From assembly GCF_009932475.1 (NCBI RefSeq), contig NZ_BJOV01000005.1, positions 248,001-312,000 of the forward strand: a DNA stretch of 64,000 nucleotides, given 5' to 3'. The first letter of the stretch is position 1. Each line of letters opens with the position of its first letter. Shown piece by piece: positions 1-8,622 of this stretch. Both the position numbers and the translations under genes were made by a program. Below the pieces are notes generated by a model, which saw only the letters and a program-made list of their open reading frames with translations, ran no database searches and was not told the DNA's origin. Origin of the DNA: Gordonia spumicola. Its GTDB lineage: Bacteria; Actinomycetota; Actinomycetes; Mycobacteriales; Mycobacteriaceae.

Positions 1-250
1 GAACGTCCTCGGCGCCGAGCGGGCACCGGCGATGTCGGTCGACGAGCGGATGCACCACCTGTTCGCGCGGATGCCCGACGCGAAGGTCCACATGTACGGC
101 AAGGGCGAACGCGCCGACCGCAAGGTGGGGCACGTGAACATCGTCGGCCGTCCGGGCGAGGACGTCGCCGTGGTCCGCGAGCGTGCTGAACGCGCCGCGC
201 ACTGGATGAGTCACGCCGTCTGGACCGACGGCTGGAACCCGCACGACTGA
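1..250 (+). CDS. purK: PurK, N5-carboxyaminoimidazole ribonucleotide synthase, C-terminal fragment
   Basis: This is the last 82 codons of an open frame that enters from the left edge (reading frame starts at base 2). The residues include MYGKGERADRKVGHVNIVG, typical of the C-terminal ATP-grasp lid of PurK, which carboxylates aminoimidazole ribonucleotide with ATP and bicarbonate in purine synthesis. The assignment is strengthened by purE starting 57 bp downstream on the same strand, since PurE takes the PurK product. The N-terminus lies outside the window. Confidence 0.9.
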   Translation, partial: NVLGAERAPAMSVDERMHHLFARMPDAKVHMYGKGERADRKVGHVNIVGRPGEDVAVVRERAERAAHWMSHAVWTDGWNPHD

Positions 251-307
251 CGCCGTTCGTACAACCGACCCGTCGTACGCGACACCCGAAGTGAACGGAG
301 AATCGAC

Positions 308-820
308 ATGACCGCACCCGCAGGACCCCGCGTCGGACTGATCATGGGCAGCGACTCGGACTGGCCGACGATGGAGGCCGCGGCGCAGGCGCTCGCCGAA
401 TTCGGCGTGCCGTTCGAGGTCGGCGTGGTGTCCGCCCACCGCACCCCGCAGCGCATGCTCGACTACGCGAAGAACGCGGCCGGGCGCGGCATCTCGGTGA
501 TCATCGCGGGCGCGGGCGGCGCCGCGCATCTGCCGGGCATGGTGGCGTCGGCGACGCCGCTTCCCGTCATCGGCGTCCCGGTCCCGCTCAAGTACCTCGA
601 CGGCATGGACTCGCTGCTGTCGATCGTCCAGATGCCCGCGGGCGTCCCGGTGGCGACGGTTTCGATCGGTGGAGCCCGCAACGCCGGACTGCTGGCTGTC
701 CGTATCCTCGGTGCGAGCGATCCGGCGCTGCAGAAGTCGATGGAGTCGTTCCAGGCCGGCCTGGAGAGCATGGTCCTGGAGAAGGACGAGAACCTGCGCC
801 GGACGCTACTCGACGGCTGA
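308..820 (+). CDS. purE: PurE, N5-carboxyaminoimidazole ribonucleotide mutase
   Basis: The 170-residue protein has the class I PurE signature: GSDSDWPTM near residue 14 binds the substrate phosphate, SAHRTP near residue 43 holds the catalytic histidine, and a Gly/Ala-rich [11 protein letters not shown] loop follows. It moves the carboxylate of N5-CAIR to C4 in cytosolic purine synthesis. It follows purK with a short gap and a GAACGGAGA ribosome binding site before ATG. Its last 15 bases overlap the 3' end of the convergent membrane-protein gene. Confidence 0.95.
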   Translation: MTAPAGPRVGLIMGSDSDWPTMEAAAQALAEFGVPFEVGVVSAHRTPQRMLDYAKNAAGRGISVIIAGAGGAAHLPGMVASATPLPVIGVPVPLKYLDGMDSLLSIVQMPAGVPVATVSIGGARNAGLLAVRILGASDPALQKSMESFQAGLESMVLEKDENLRRTLLDG

Positions 821-1834
821 TCGGCGACGTCGGACGAACAGCCAGCCGCCGACGGCGATCACGAGGAGACCGAGTGCGGTGGCCGCGCCGGTGACGACGC
901 CGCGTCCGATGCGGTCTGCGTGGTCGTACACATAGGCGGGCTGGGCGTCGTCTGAGGTCAGCGAGTCGTCCGCCGACGACAGGTTGTTCGAGACAGTCGT
1001 CAGCGCGCCCTTGAGCTGACCGATGCCCGACGACAACGAGTCGGCGGCTTTGACGGTGTCGGCCTTCGCCGACGCGAGGGTGGTCAGCCCGTCCCGCAAC
1101 TGGTTCGCCGCGGTCCGTGCCTGCGCGATGGCCCGGTCCACCTGCCTGGCCGCCGGGCCCGCGGCCGCGGTGGTCCGATCGAGTTCGGCACGCAGGGGAC
1201 CGAGGTCGCCGAGCGTCGCCGCGATCTGCCTGCTCGCCGACTGGAGCGACTTGAGCTGTGCGATCGTCTTGTCGGCGCCAGGCACGTCGCTCCGCGAGAG
1301 GCCCGTGATGATCGGGGTGACGAGCTGGTCGACGTCCCGGGCCGACGACGCCAACGACTGCGCCTGTTCCAGACCTTTCGACACGCTCGTACCCAACCGC
1401 TGGATCTGCGCGGCGGCCGCCTGCAGGTCGGGTGCGGACGCGAGTCCGGCGGCCATCTGCTCGGCGGCGCCCGCCGCGGTGTCGATCGAGGCGAACGTCG
1501 GTTCGACGCTCGAGACCACTTTGTCGATGCCGGAGGTTCCGCTGTCGACGGCGGCCGACATCATGTCGATCATCATCTTCGCCGAGCCGACCGACTCCTG
1601 GGCCGATGCGACATCGTCCGGGCTGAGGTCCACCGCGGGCGGACGGATGGTGGGCGCGGTGGTCAGGAACACCGCGCCGCCTGCGACGAGTCCGGCGAAG
1701 ACGACGGTCAGGAAGGCCACGGCCGGTACCACCAGCCGGGAGGCCGACGCCGGGCGAGGAGCGTCGTCGTGGCTCTCCGCAACATCGGGCTCGTCGTCGT
1801 GCAAGGCGTGACGAGGTGCGTCCATGAGCGTCAT
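806..1834 (-). CDS. Two-TM envelope protein with long coiled-coil extracytoplasmic domain
   Basis: The 342-residue protein has a cytoplasmic N-terminus of about 33 residues, a membrane segment at about 34-57 ([20 protein letters not shown]), a central domain of about 240 residues rich in Ala, Ser, Gln and Asp with heptad-like spacing, a second segment at about 313-333 and a short RRRRSAVE tail. It resembles the YhgE/Pip-type architecture of actinobacterial membrane proteins, but I do not recognise a precise family. It is convergent with purE and overlaps it by 15 bases. Function is unknown; a structural or scaffold role in the envelope is only a guess. Confidence 0.75.
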   Translation of the reverse strand: MTLMDAPRHALHDDEPDVAESHDDAPRPASASRLVVPAVAFLTVVFAGLVAGGAVFLTTAPTIRPPAVDLSPDDVASAQESVGSAKMMIDMMSAAVDSGTSGIDKVVSSVEPTFASIDTAAGAAEQMAAGLASAPDLQAAAAQIQRLGTSVSKGLEQAQSLASSARDVDQLVTPIITGLSRSDVPGADKTIAQLKSLQSASRQIAATLGDLGPLRAELDRTTAAAGPAARQVDRAIAQARTAANQLRDGLTTLASAKADTVKAADSLSSGIGQLKGALTTVSNNLSSADDSLTSDDAQPAYVYDHADRIGRGVVTGAATALGLLVIAVGGWLFVRRRRSAVE

Positions 1835-1986
1835 CGGGGTCTCCTGTTCGGTGTCGGTCCGTCGACGGGCAGACGTGGCCCGACCCTACGGACGCAAGCT
1901 GTCAGGACCCTGAGCGTGTGGCCGGACGCACACGCGACAAGACTTGAGGGGCGAATCGGTGTCACCACGCGACACCGATCCACTCC

Positions 1987-2997
1987 TCAACCGACCAGTC
2001 CGGCGATGACGTCGGCGGCCGTGGCGACACGCGCGGACCGAAAACCCGATCCGGCCCAGAGGTTGATGACGTCGGGGTCGGTGGACGCCGCCTTGCGGAT
2101 GCCTCCGGTCAGCGTGTTGACCTGCGGGTACGCCGAGGGCGCGCGGCCGTCGTTGGCGCGGATGAACTCGTTCTCGAGGCCGCGGGCGAGGCGACCGGAG
2201 TAGGCGCGGGTCGTGACGGTCCGGGTGAAGCGCGGGTCGGCGAGAGCGTCCTTGTGCGCCTGCCGCGTTCCGGCTTCACGGGTGCGGAGGAGCAGCGTGC
2301 CGATCTGAGCGGCGACGGCTCCGGCGTCGAGGATGGCTCGGACGTCGTCCGCCGAGCCGACACCGCCCGCCCCGACCGTCGGCAGTCCGAGGTCGGCGAC
2401 CGCAGCGACGAGGTCGAGGGTGTCGATCCGAGGATCGGCGTCGGCGATCGCGAACATCGCGCGGTGCCCGCCGGCCGAGAAGCCCTGTGCGCACAGCGAG
2501 TCGACGCCGGCCTCTACGGCCAGCCGCGCCTCGTCGACGCTCGTCACGGTCGACGACACGGCGATCCCGGCGTCGTGGAGACGATCGATGACGGCGCGGT
2601 CGGGGAGCCCGAAGGTGAACGAGACGACCGGGACCCGCTCGTCGACGAGGACGTCGATCTTGGCCGGGAACGCGTCGTCGGTGAACGCGACCTGCTCGGG
2701 GAGCTCCACTCCGACCCTGTCGGCGAGCGGCGTCAACCGTTCTCGGTAGGCGGCGAAGGCCGTGGCGTCGACGTCCACCCGCTCGGGGACGAAGAGGTTG
2801 ACGCCGAACGGGCGGTCGGTGAGTGCCCGTGTCGCGCGGACGTCGTCGCGCAGCGTGTCGGGCGACACGTAGGCCCCGCCGTGGAAGCCGAAGCCGCCCG
2901 CCCGCGACACGGCCGCGGTCAGCGCCGGGGTGCTGGGGCCGCCTGCCATCGGCGCGCCGACGACGGGGACTGTCAGATCGGTGTCGAAACGGTACAT
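1987..2997 (-). CDS. Nitronate monooxygenase family, FMN-dependent
   Basis: The 336-residue protein starts MYRFDTDLTVPVVGAPMAGG and carries the TIM-barrel motifs of the NMO/2-nitropropane dioxygenase family: a glycine-rich GGFGFHGG flavin loop, AQGFSAGGHR (the conserved histidine region) and VGAGGVGSADDVRAILDAGA. Such enzymes oxidise alkyl nitronates to carbonyl compounds and nitrite, although many members act on other substrates. The ATG at 2997 lies 2 bp past the stop of the preceding GNAT gene, so it is the last gene of a four-gene coupled operon. An upstream extension exists but lacks family similarity. Confidence 0.85.
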   Translation of the reverse strand: MYRFDTDLTVPVVGAPMAGGPSTPALTAAVSRAGGFGFHGGAYVSPDTLRDDVRATRALTDRPFGVNLFVPERVDVDATAFAAYRERLTPLADRVGVELPEQVAFTDDAFPAKIDVLVDERVPVVSFTFGLPDRAVIDRLHDAGIAVSSTVTSVDEARLAVEAGVDSLCAQGFSAGGHRAMFAIADADPRIDTLDLVAAVADLGLPTVGAGGVGSADDVRAILDAGAVAAQIGTLLLRTREAGTRQAHKDALADPRFTRTVTTRAYSGRLARGLENEFIRANDGRAPSAYPQVNTLTGGIRKAASTDPDVINLWAGSGFRSARVATAADVIAGLVG

Positions 2998-2999
2998 GC

Positions 3000-3683
3000 T
3001 CACTCTCCGGTGACTCGTAGGACCTCCAGATCGACGCGGCTGCGCAGGACGAAGCCCATCGACTCGTACAGTGCGCGCGCCGGATTGTCGGCGGTGGTGT
3101 GCAGGAACGGTCGGGCGCCCTCGTCGTCTGTCACCGCGGCGACGGCGGCGACGAGCCGTCGAGCGAGCCCGCGTCCGCGCGCGTCGGGATGCGTGCAGAC
3201 GGCGCTGATCTCGGTCCATCCCGGCAGTCGGAGGCGCTGCCCCGCCATCGCCATGAGTCGGCCGTCGGCGTCGCGCCAGCCGAGGTACGTGCCCATCTCG
3301 ACGGTCCTCGGCAGGAACGGTCCGGGCCTGGTGAGCTCCACGAGCGCCGTCATCTCGGCCACGTCGGGCGGTCCGAGGACCACCAGCTCGGGATCGGCGA
3401 CCCCGGCGACCGCCGAGCCCTCGTACTGGACGAGGTCGAATCGTTCGATGAACTCGAATCCCGTATCGGGCAGCGGGGTGCGACGATCGCGCAGCGACAC
3501 CGTGTGTCCGACGCCGCCGAGCCGGGCGAGGTCCGCGTAGTCCTGTGCGGTCATCTCTCGCGGATGCCCGTAGAACACGGAGACGTCGCGTTCGAACGCC
3601 CTGATCCGGCCGGCGCTCCGTGCGAACCGACGTTGCGGCCCGGAGAGAGCCTGGGTGAACGGGTCGTCCAGGACGGCGCTCAC
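3000..3683 (-). CDS. GNAT family N-acetyltransferase
   Basis: The 227-residue protein has its acetyl-CoA binding motif in the C-terminal half: TEISAVCTHPDARGRGLARRL (Q/RxxGxG/A loop RGRGLA), followed by TADNPARALYESMGF. This is the FR47-like type. The GTG start at 3683 overlaps the stop of the dienelactone hydrolase-like gene as GTGA, which implies translational coupling. The acceptor cannot be told from sequence. Its place between a hydrolase and a nitronate monooxygenase suggests modification of a small toxic or catabolic intermediate, but this is inference. Confidence 0.8.
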   Translation of the reverse strand: MSAVLDDPFTQALSGPQRRFARSAGRIRAFERDVSVFYGHPREMTAQDYADLARLGGVGHTVSLRDRRTPLPDTGFEFIERFDLVQYEGSAVAGVADPELVVLGPPDVAEMTALVELTRPGPFLPRTVEMGTYLGWRDADGRLMAMAGQRLRLPGWTEISAVCTHPDARGRGLARRLVAAVAAVTDDEGARPFLHTTADNPARALYESMGFVLRSRVDLEVLRVTGE

Positions 3684-4495
3684 GCGGCGAGTTTGCGCTG
3701 GAAGAACGCGATGATCGCGTCGAGCGTGTCGCGTGTCGGTTCGCCGGGCTCGTCGATGAGGTGCTCGGTGACCACCGAATGCGGCGGGATCAGAGCCGTC
3801 GGGTTGGCCGCGGAGTCGGGCAGTTCGACGCCGATGAAGTTGTCGCCCAACTGGTCGCGCAGGAAGGCGAAGCGGTCGCCGGGGACGAGCATGTCGCCGT
3901 CGAACCTGGCGCCGAACACCTCCAGCCCCTGCTTCGCGCAACGGTCCCGCACGCAGGCGAGGTCGGCGGGCGAGATGTCGATGTTCCTGCGACGTCCGGG
4001 AGTCACGCCGAGCGGCAGCGACGGCTGCGACAGGACCGGTGCGAGCATGACGTCGTCTACGGCCATGCCGAGCGCGAAACCGCCGCTCACGCACATGCCG
4101 ATCGCTCCGACTCCGGGCCCGCGGCACTCGGCGTGCGCGTGGCGGGCCAACGCCCGCAGCCAGGTCACGACGCGGGAACTGCGGCCGGTCGCGAGGATCG
4201 TGAACTCGCGGCTCACGCAGACCTTGGTCAGGGTGCCGACCGATGTCGCGATCGACGCGCCGACGCCGCGGATCCCGTCGGGGCGGATGCCGACGCCGTC
4301 GATCCCGAACAGGGACGGCATGAAGACGGTGAATCCGGCGTCGACGACGCGCTCGGCGAACTCGATCACCTTCGGGGTGACGCCGGGGACCTCGGGGATC
4401 ACGATCACCGCGGGTCCGGCGCCGCGTCGGTAGTAGTGGTGGGTGACGCCGCCGTCGGTGAAGTCGAGCCGATCGAACGCGTCGAGGCCCGCCAT
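3680..4495 (-). CDS. Dienelactone hydrolase family protein
   Basis: The 271-residue alpha/beta hydrolase shows the DLH nucleophile elbow GAIGMCVSGGFAL with catalytic cysteine (G-x-C-x-G), an Asp-bearing FDGDMLVPGDR strand and a histidine in IPPHSVVTEH, in the order Cys-Asp-His. DLH enzymes hydrolyse dienelactones in chlorocatechol breakdown, but the family is broad. The ATG at 4495 overlaps the stop of the nitroreductase-like gene (ATGA), and its own stop overlaps the GNAT start. The substrate is unknown. Confidence 0.85.
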   Translation of the reverse strand: MAGLDAFDRLDFTDGGVTHHYYRRGAGPAVIVIPEVPGVTPKVIEFAERVVDAGFTVFMPSLFGIDGVGIRPDGIRGVGASIATSVGTLTKVCVSREFTILATGRSSRVVTWLRALARHAHAECRGPGVGAIGMCVSGGFALGMAVDDVMLAPVLSQPSLPLGVTPGRRRNIDISPADLACVRDRCAKQGLEVFGARFDGDMLVPGDRFAFLRDQLGDNFIGVELPDSAANPTALIPPHSVVTEHLIDEPGEPTRDTLDAIIAFFQRKLAA

Positions 4496-4881
4496 CAGGC
4501 GAGGCGTCCGTACAGGACCGACTCGGCGAGCATCGCGGGGATCCGCGCCGGCTTCACCACGTCGGGCGAGTCGGCGGGAAGCACGCGGGCACCCGCGACG
4601 TCGAGGCGTTCGCCGCCGCGGACGAGCGTGAAGCGTCCCGCGTGCAGGACGTTGCGGACCCAGTCGGAGTCGTCGCCGTACAGCAGGACGATGGACACGC
4701 GATCGTGGTCGACGAATGCGATGACCGGCGTCTCGTAGGTGGTGTTCGACTTGCGGCCGACGTGTTCGACGACGGCCCACGGTGCGATCCGCCCTGCCCA
4801 CAGGCCCTGGATCGGGTTGGTGATGAACTTGTTCGCGTGCGCGACGGCGCGGGGGATCCTCACCCCACCAGCTTGCCTCAT
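4495..4881 (-). CDS. Deazaflavin (F420)-dependent nitroreductase family protein (DDN-like)
   Basis: The 128-residue protein has the DDN-type split-barrel pattern: EHVGRKSNTTYETPVIAF (GR-S-xxxxTP motif), LLYGDDSDWVRNVLHAGRF (W-xxN-L-A motif) and a final RIPAMLAESVLYG-like region. The family uses reduced F420 to reduce nitroimidazoles, quinones and similar compounds. I chose the ATG at 4881 because the residues before it (MRKSAESD...) run into the divergent TetR gene and do not fit the family. It is the first gene of the four-gene operon and its start lies 25 bp from that of the divergent regulator. Confidence 0.82.
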   Translation of the reverse strand: MRQAGGVRIPRAVAHANKFITNPIQGLWAGRIAPWAVVEHVGRKSNTTYETPVIAFVDHDRVSIVLLYGDDSDWVRNVLHAGRFTLVRGGERLDVAGARVLPADSPDVVKPARIPAMLAESVLYGRLA

Positions 4882-4906
4882 CGCCCGTCGGTTGGATACT
4901 TGGAGA

Positions 4907-5584
4907 GTGAGCACAGAGGCGGGTGTGTCTGATTCGGCCGATTTCCGCATGCAGGTGGTGGCCGAGTCGATCCGCCTGTTCGCCGAGCACGGCTACGAGG
5001 CGACGTCGGTCGACGTGGTCGCCGCGGCCGCGGGCGTGTCGCGTCGGACGCTGTTCCGTCAGTTCCGATCGAAGGAAGACCTGATCTTCGCCGATCACGA
5101 GGAGCTGCTGGCCGGGGTGGCCGAGCGTCTCCGGGAGCGCGACGACGACCCGTGGTGGGCGGTGTGCGCGGCGGCCGAGGGCGTCTTCGCGCATTTCGCC
5201 GATCATCGTGAGCTCGCGGTCGGTCGCTATCGCGTGGTGGCGCAGGTGCCTGCCCTGCGCGACCGAGAGCTCGTCACCACCTATCGCTATCAGCGGCTGT
5301 TCGAGGAGTCGTTGCGGCGCAGGCTCCCGGACGTCCCGCGCGTGCGGATCGTCGCCTATGCGGCCGCCGTCACGGGCGCCCACAATCTCCTGCTGCGGCA
5401 GATGGTCCGCGGCGACGAGACCGCGACCGCGCAGTTCCTGCACGACGAACTGCGTCGAATCCACGCGACCACTCAACGTCACGAGCGAGCAGGGGCCACT
5501 GCGGTCACGGTGGTCACTCATTCGGCCGATCTCACACCGGATGAGGTGGCCGACATTGTCCGGAACCGATTGACGCGGCACTGA
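4907..5584 (+). CDS. TetR family transcriptional regulator
   Basis: The 225-residue protein carries an N-terminal TetR helix-turn-helix, with RLFAEHGYEATSVDVVAAA and AGVSRRTLFRQFRSKEDLIF at about residues 20-60. The C-terminal ligand domain is not recognisable. The GTG at 4907 gives the expected N-terminal length. It is divergent from, and only 25 bp from, the nitroreductase-hydrolase-GNAT-NMO operon, so local autorepression and operon control are likely. The stop codon lies inside the left arm of a 12-bp inverted repeat (5579-5629). Confidence 0.88.
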   Translation: MSTEAGVSDSADFRMQVVAESIRLFAEHGYEATSVDVVAAAAGVSRRTLFRQFRSKEDLIFADHEELLAGVAERLRERDDDPWWAVCAAAEGVFAHFADHRELAVGRYRVVAQVPALRDRELVTTYRYQRLFEESLRRRLPDVPRVRIVAYAAAVTGAHNLLLRQMVRGDETATAQFLHDELRRIHATTQRHERAGATAVTVVTHSADLTPDEVADIVRNRLTRH

Positions 5585-5629
5585 GTGCCGTGATGAACTC
5601 ATGAAGAACTAAATCGACGGCACTCAGTG
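5579..5629. terminator. 12-bp inverted repeat between TetR gene and fadE25
   Basis: The arms CACTGAGTGCCG (5579-5590) and CGGCACTCAGTG (5618-5629) are perfectly complementary around a 27-base AT-richer loop. The left arm includes the TetR stop codon. There is no T-run, so it could be a weak terminator for the TetR gene or a regulatory dyad 31 bp before fadE25. Confidence 0.5.
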
Positions 5630-5660
5630 ACAGCGCGGGTGTCAGTAAGGAGTCACCACG

Positions 5661-6830
5661 ATGGGCAAGTTCGGCAACCCCGATTTCGACCTCTTCCAGT
5701 TGCCGGAAGAGCACGAGGCTCTCCGCGAGGCGATCCGCGCACTGAGCGAGAAGGAGATCGCCCCCTACGCCAAGGAGGTCGACGAGAAGGCCCGCTTCCC
5801 CGAGGAGGCCCGCGCCGCACTCGTCGCCAACGGCTTCAACGCCGTCCACGTCCCCGAGCAGTTCGAGGGCCAGGGCGCCGACTCCCTCGCCGCCTGCATC
5901 GTCATCGAAGAGGTCGCGCGCGTCGACGTGTCGGCGTCGCTGATCCCCGCCGTCAACAAGCTCGGCACGATGGGCCTGATCCTGTCCGGCTCCGACGAGC
6001 TCAAGGCCAAGGTCCTCCCGTCGATCGCATCGGGCGAGGCCATGGCGTCGTATGCGCTGTCCGAGCGCGAGGCGGGGTCGGACGCCGCGTCGATGAAGAC
6101 CCGCGCCCGCAAGGACGGCGACAGCTGGGTCCTCAACGGCTCCAAGTGCTGGATCACCAACGGCGGACAGTCCGCCTGGTACACCGTGATGGCCGTCACC
6201 GACCCGGAGAAGGGCGCCAACGGCATCTCGGCGTTCATGGTCCACAAGGACGACGAGGGTTTCACGGTCGGACCGCTCGAGCACAAGCTCGGCATCAAGG
6301 GCAGCCCCACCGCCGAGCTGTACTTCGAGAACTGCACCATTCCCGAGGATCGGATCATCGGCGACGAGGGCACCGGTTTCAAGACGGCCCTCGCGACCCT
6401 CGACCACACCCGCCCGACCATCGGCGCGCAGGCCGTCGGCGTCGCGCAGGGCGCCCTCGACGCCGCGATCGCGTACGTCAAGGAGCGCAAGCAGTTCGGC
6501 AAGACCATCAGCCAGTTCCAGGGCGTCGAGTTCATGATCGCCGACATGGCGATGAAGGTCGAAGCCGCTCGCCTCATGGTGTACTCGGCCGCATCGCGCG
6601 CCGAGCGCGGCCAGGGCCAGCTCGGTTTCATCTCGTCGGCGTCCAAGTGCCTGGCCTCCGACGTCGCGATGGAGGTCACCACCGACGCCGTGCAGCTGTT
6701 CGGCGGCGCGGGCTACACCACCGACTTCCCGGTGGAGCGCATGATGCGCGACGCCAAGATCACCCAGATCTACGAGGGCACCAACCAGGTCCAGCGCATG
6801 GTCATGGCCCGCGCACTCCTGCGCGGCTGA
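5661..6830 (+). CDS. fadE25: Acyl-CoA dehydrogenase FadE25
   Basis: The 389-residue flavoprotein has the full acyl-CoA dehydrogenase layout. The N-terminal helical domain ends near residue 120. Then come YALSEREAGSDAASMKT (FAD and substrate loop), WITNGGQS, and the C-terminal helical domain with KERKQFGKTISQFQ and QLFGGAGYTTDFPVERMMRDAKI. The glutamate of IYEGTNQVQR near residue 375 is in the position of the catalytic base. It oxidises acyl-CoA to enoyl-CoA. The purK-purE-fadE25 neighbourhood is conserved in mycobacteria, which supports the gene name. An AGGAG ribosome site precedes the ATG. Confidence 0.93.
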   Translation: MGKFGNPDFDLFQLPEEHEALREAIRALSEKEIAPYAKEVDEKARFPEEARAALVANGFNAVHVPEQFEGQGADSLAACIVIEEVARVDVSASLIPAVNKLGTMGLILSGSDELKAKVLPSIASGEAMASYALSEREAGSDAASMKTRARKDGDSWVLNGSKCWITNGGQSAWYTVMAVTDPEKGANGISAFMVHKDDEGFTVGPLEHKLGIKGSPTAELYFENCTIPEDRIIGDEGTGFKTALATLDHTRPTIGAQAVGVAQGALDAAIAYVKERKQFGKTISQFQGVEFMIADMAMKVEAARLMVYSAASRAERGQGQLGFISSASKCLASDVAMEVTTDAVQLFGGAGYTTDFPVERMMRDAKITQIYEGTNQVQRMVMARALLRG

Positions 6831-6843
6831 CCGTCTGGCGCCG

Positions 6844-6938
6844 CCTCTCGACTGCGCTCGAGGATCGGACGCTGCGCTCGAGGAGCGCTCACCGATCCCC
6901 GAGCGCAGTCGTCCGGTTCCCCGAGCGCAGTCGAGGGG
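6844..6938. repeat. Dispersed repeat (CTCGACTGCGCTCG type) as inverted copies at a convergent gene end
   Basis: Left arm 6844-6863 (CCTCTCGACTGCGCTCGAGG) pairs with 6919-6938 (CCCCGAGCGCAGTCGAGGGG) with 18 of 20 matches, and a further inverted copy starts near 6897. The block fills the gap between the convergent ends of fadE25 and the LLM oxidoreductase and could act as a bidirectional terminator. The same core appears near 38822. Confidence 0.7.
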
Positions 6939-7886
6939 CTACACGAGCGGAGCCAGCGCGTCGCCGAGCATGCTCACGCGTCCCGGGATGTGACCGTTCG
7001 CCATCAGGTTCACCGAGAAGCCGTCGACGCCGGAGCCCTTCAGCGTCTCGAACGCGGCCGTGACCTCGTCGGGGTCGCCGGCGATGATGCTCCCGCGCCG
7101 CGCCGCTGCGGCGGGGACGCGTTCGATGTACGCATCCAGGTCGGCGACCGCCTCGTCGTGCGTCGGGGCGATGCACGCGTAGGTCTGCAGGCTGACGGTG
7201 ATCTCCGAACGGTCGCGCCCGAGCCGCTCGCAGTGCTCGTCGAGGGCGGCCAGCTTGCGGCCGATGTCCTCGGGAGCGCAGATCAGGTTCGACTCGTCGG
7301 CGTACTGGGCCACCATGCGCAGCGTCTTGCGTTCGCCGCCGCCGCCGATCATCACCGGGATCCGGGACAGGGGAGCGGGCGAGTTGATCGCGTCGCGGAC
7401 CGAGTACCACTTGCCGGCGAGCGTGGGGCGTTCGCCGCGGAGCATGCCGAGGACGATCTGGAGGGACTCCTCGAGCCGTTCGAACCGGTCGGTGAACGTG
7501 CCGAACGTGAAACCGAGGGAGTCGTGCTCCAACTCGAACCAACCCGCGCCGATGCCGAGTTGCGCGCGCCCGCCGGAGACGACGTCGAGCGCGGTCACGG
7601 TCTTGGCGAGCAACGCGGGCTCGCGGTACGTGTTGCCGGTGACCAGCGCGGACAGTCGCACCTTCGAGGTGTGCTGGGCCAGTGCCGAGAGCAGCGTGTA
7701 GCACTCGATCATCTCTTGATCGGGAGTCCCGATCATCGGGAGCTGATAGAAGTGGTCCATCACGAAGACGGTGTCGAAACCCGAGTTCTCGGCTTCGACC
7801 GCTTGCGCGACGATTGTCGGGAACAACTGGTCCGCGGGGACGTCGGGGTACGTGAAGTTGGGGATCTGATAGCCGAGCAGCGTCAT
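6939..7886 (-). CDS. LLM-class F420-dependent oxidoreductase
   Basis: The 315-residue protein has a luciferase-like TIM-barrel: GYQIPNFTYPDVP at the N-terminus, FDTVFVMDHFYQLP (substrate-side His), VRLSALVTGNTYREPALLAK, LDVVSGGRAQLGIGAGWFELEH (the GAGW cofactor-binding motif) and RIPVMIGGGGERKTLRMVAQYAD. This is the actinobacterial F420 subgroup rather than an FMN luciferase. The substrate is unknown. It reads away from the TIGR03089 gene, 26 bp downstream of it on the same strand, and its stop touches the repeat that separates it from fadE25. Confidence 0.87.
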   Translation of the reverse strand: MTLLGYQIPNFTYPDVPADQLFPTIVAQAVEAENSGFDTVFVMDHFYQLPMIGTPDQEMIECYTLLSALAQHTSKVRLSALVTGNTYREPALLAKTVTALDVVSGGRAQLGIGAGWFELEHDSLGFTFGTFTDRFERLEESLQIVLGMLRGERPTLAGKWYSVRDAINSPAPLSRIPVMIGGGGERKTLRMVAQYADESNLICAPEDIGRKLAALDEHCERLGRDRSEITVSLQTYACIAPTHDEAVADLDAYIERVPAAAARRGSIIAGDPDEVTAAFETLKGSGVDGFSVNLMANGHIPGRVSMLGDALAPLV

Positions 7887-7912
7887 GAGAACACGCTACT
7901 CACGCTTCACAG

Positions 7913-8599
7913 TCAGCGCAGGACGACGTCGACCTTCTCCGTCGCGGCGAGCGCGTCGATGCGGGCGTCGTCGGCGCCGCGGACCCAGACCAGAGATGCG
8001 CCCGCGAGCAGCGGAGCGGCGAAGTTGGCGACGAGGCCGTCGGCGCTCGCCCACTCCCGCGTCGAGAGCACCCGCTGACCGGCGGAGACGTCGGACGCGG
8101 CGGACGACACCGCCGAGGTGGGGAGATCGTTCACCGCCAGCGGGCCTGCGCCGCCCGGACGGTACTGATCGCCGTGGGTGCGGACGGCGTCGCCGAAGTC
8201 GCTGACGCCGAGCGGAAGGTCGCGCGATCCCATGGCGAAGGGATCCAAGGGCACGACGACCACCTCGTCGACGTCGTGCGCGTCGATTCCGTCGCGGGTC
8301 ACGAACGCGACGAGCGGGTCCTGGCCCGCGTCGCCGACGAGCACCCGCGCACCCGCCCACCACGCACCGAGGACGACCGCAGCGGTCTGCCAGTGTTCGG
8401 GGAGGTCGACCCGCACGGCGTCGCCCGGAGCGACGCCGATCTCGTCGCGCAGGTAGTTCGCGATCTTCGCCGCCCAGTTGCCGAGCGTGGCGCCCGACAG
8501 TTCGGTGCGTTCGCCTGTGCCCTCGTCGTAGAAGGTGAACAGCGGCTGCGCGTAGTCGGTCAGGCGAGCCAGGACGAGTCCGGTGACGGTGTCGGTCAT
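7913..8599 (-). CDS. TIGR03089 family protein
   Basis: The 228-residue protein resembles the N-terminal part of an AMP-forming acyl-CoA synthetase (FTFYDEGTGERTELSGATLGNWAAKIANYL near residues 19-50), but lacks the P-loop and C-terminal domain. This is the actinobacterial TIGR03089 family, equivalent to Rv3268, which lies next to the LCP gene in mycobacteria as here. No function is established; adenylation is unlikely since catalytic motifs are absent. It is downstream of the LCP gene, 23 bp away, with a small CGTCCA/TGGACG hairpin between them. Confidence 0.82.
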   Translation of the reverse strand: MTDTVTGLVLARLTDYAQPLFTFYDEGTGERTELSGATLGNWAAKIANYLRDEIGVAPGDAVRVDLPEHWQTAAVVLGAWWAGARVLVGDAGQDPLVAFVTRDGIDAHDVDEVVVVPLDPFAMGSRDLPLGVSDFGDAVRTHGDQYRPGGAGPLAVNDLPTSAVSSAASDVSAGQRVLSTREWASADGLVANFAAPLLAGASLVWVRGADDARIDALAATEKVDVVLR

Positions 8600-8622
8600 G
8601 CGTCCATCTTGGTGGACGGGCG

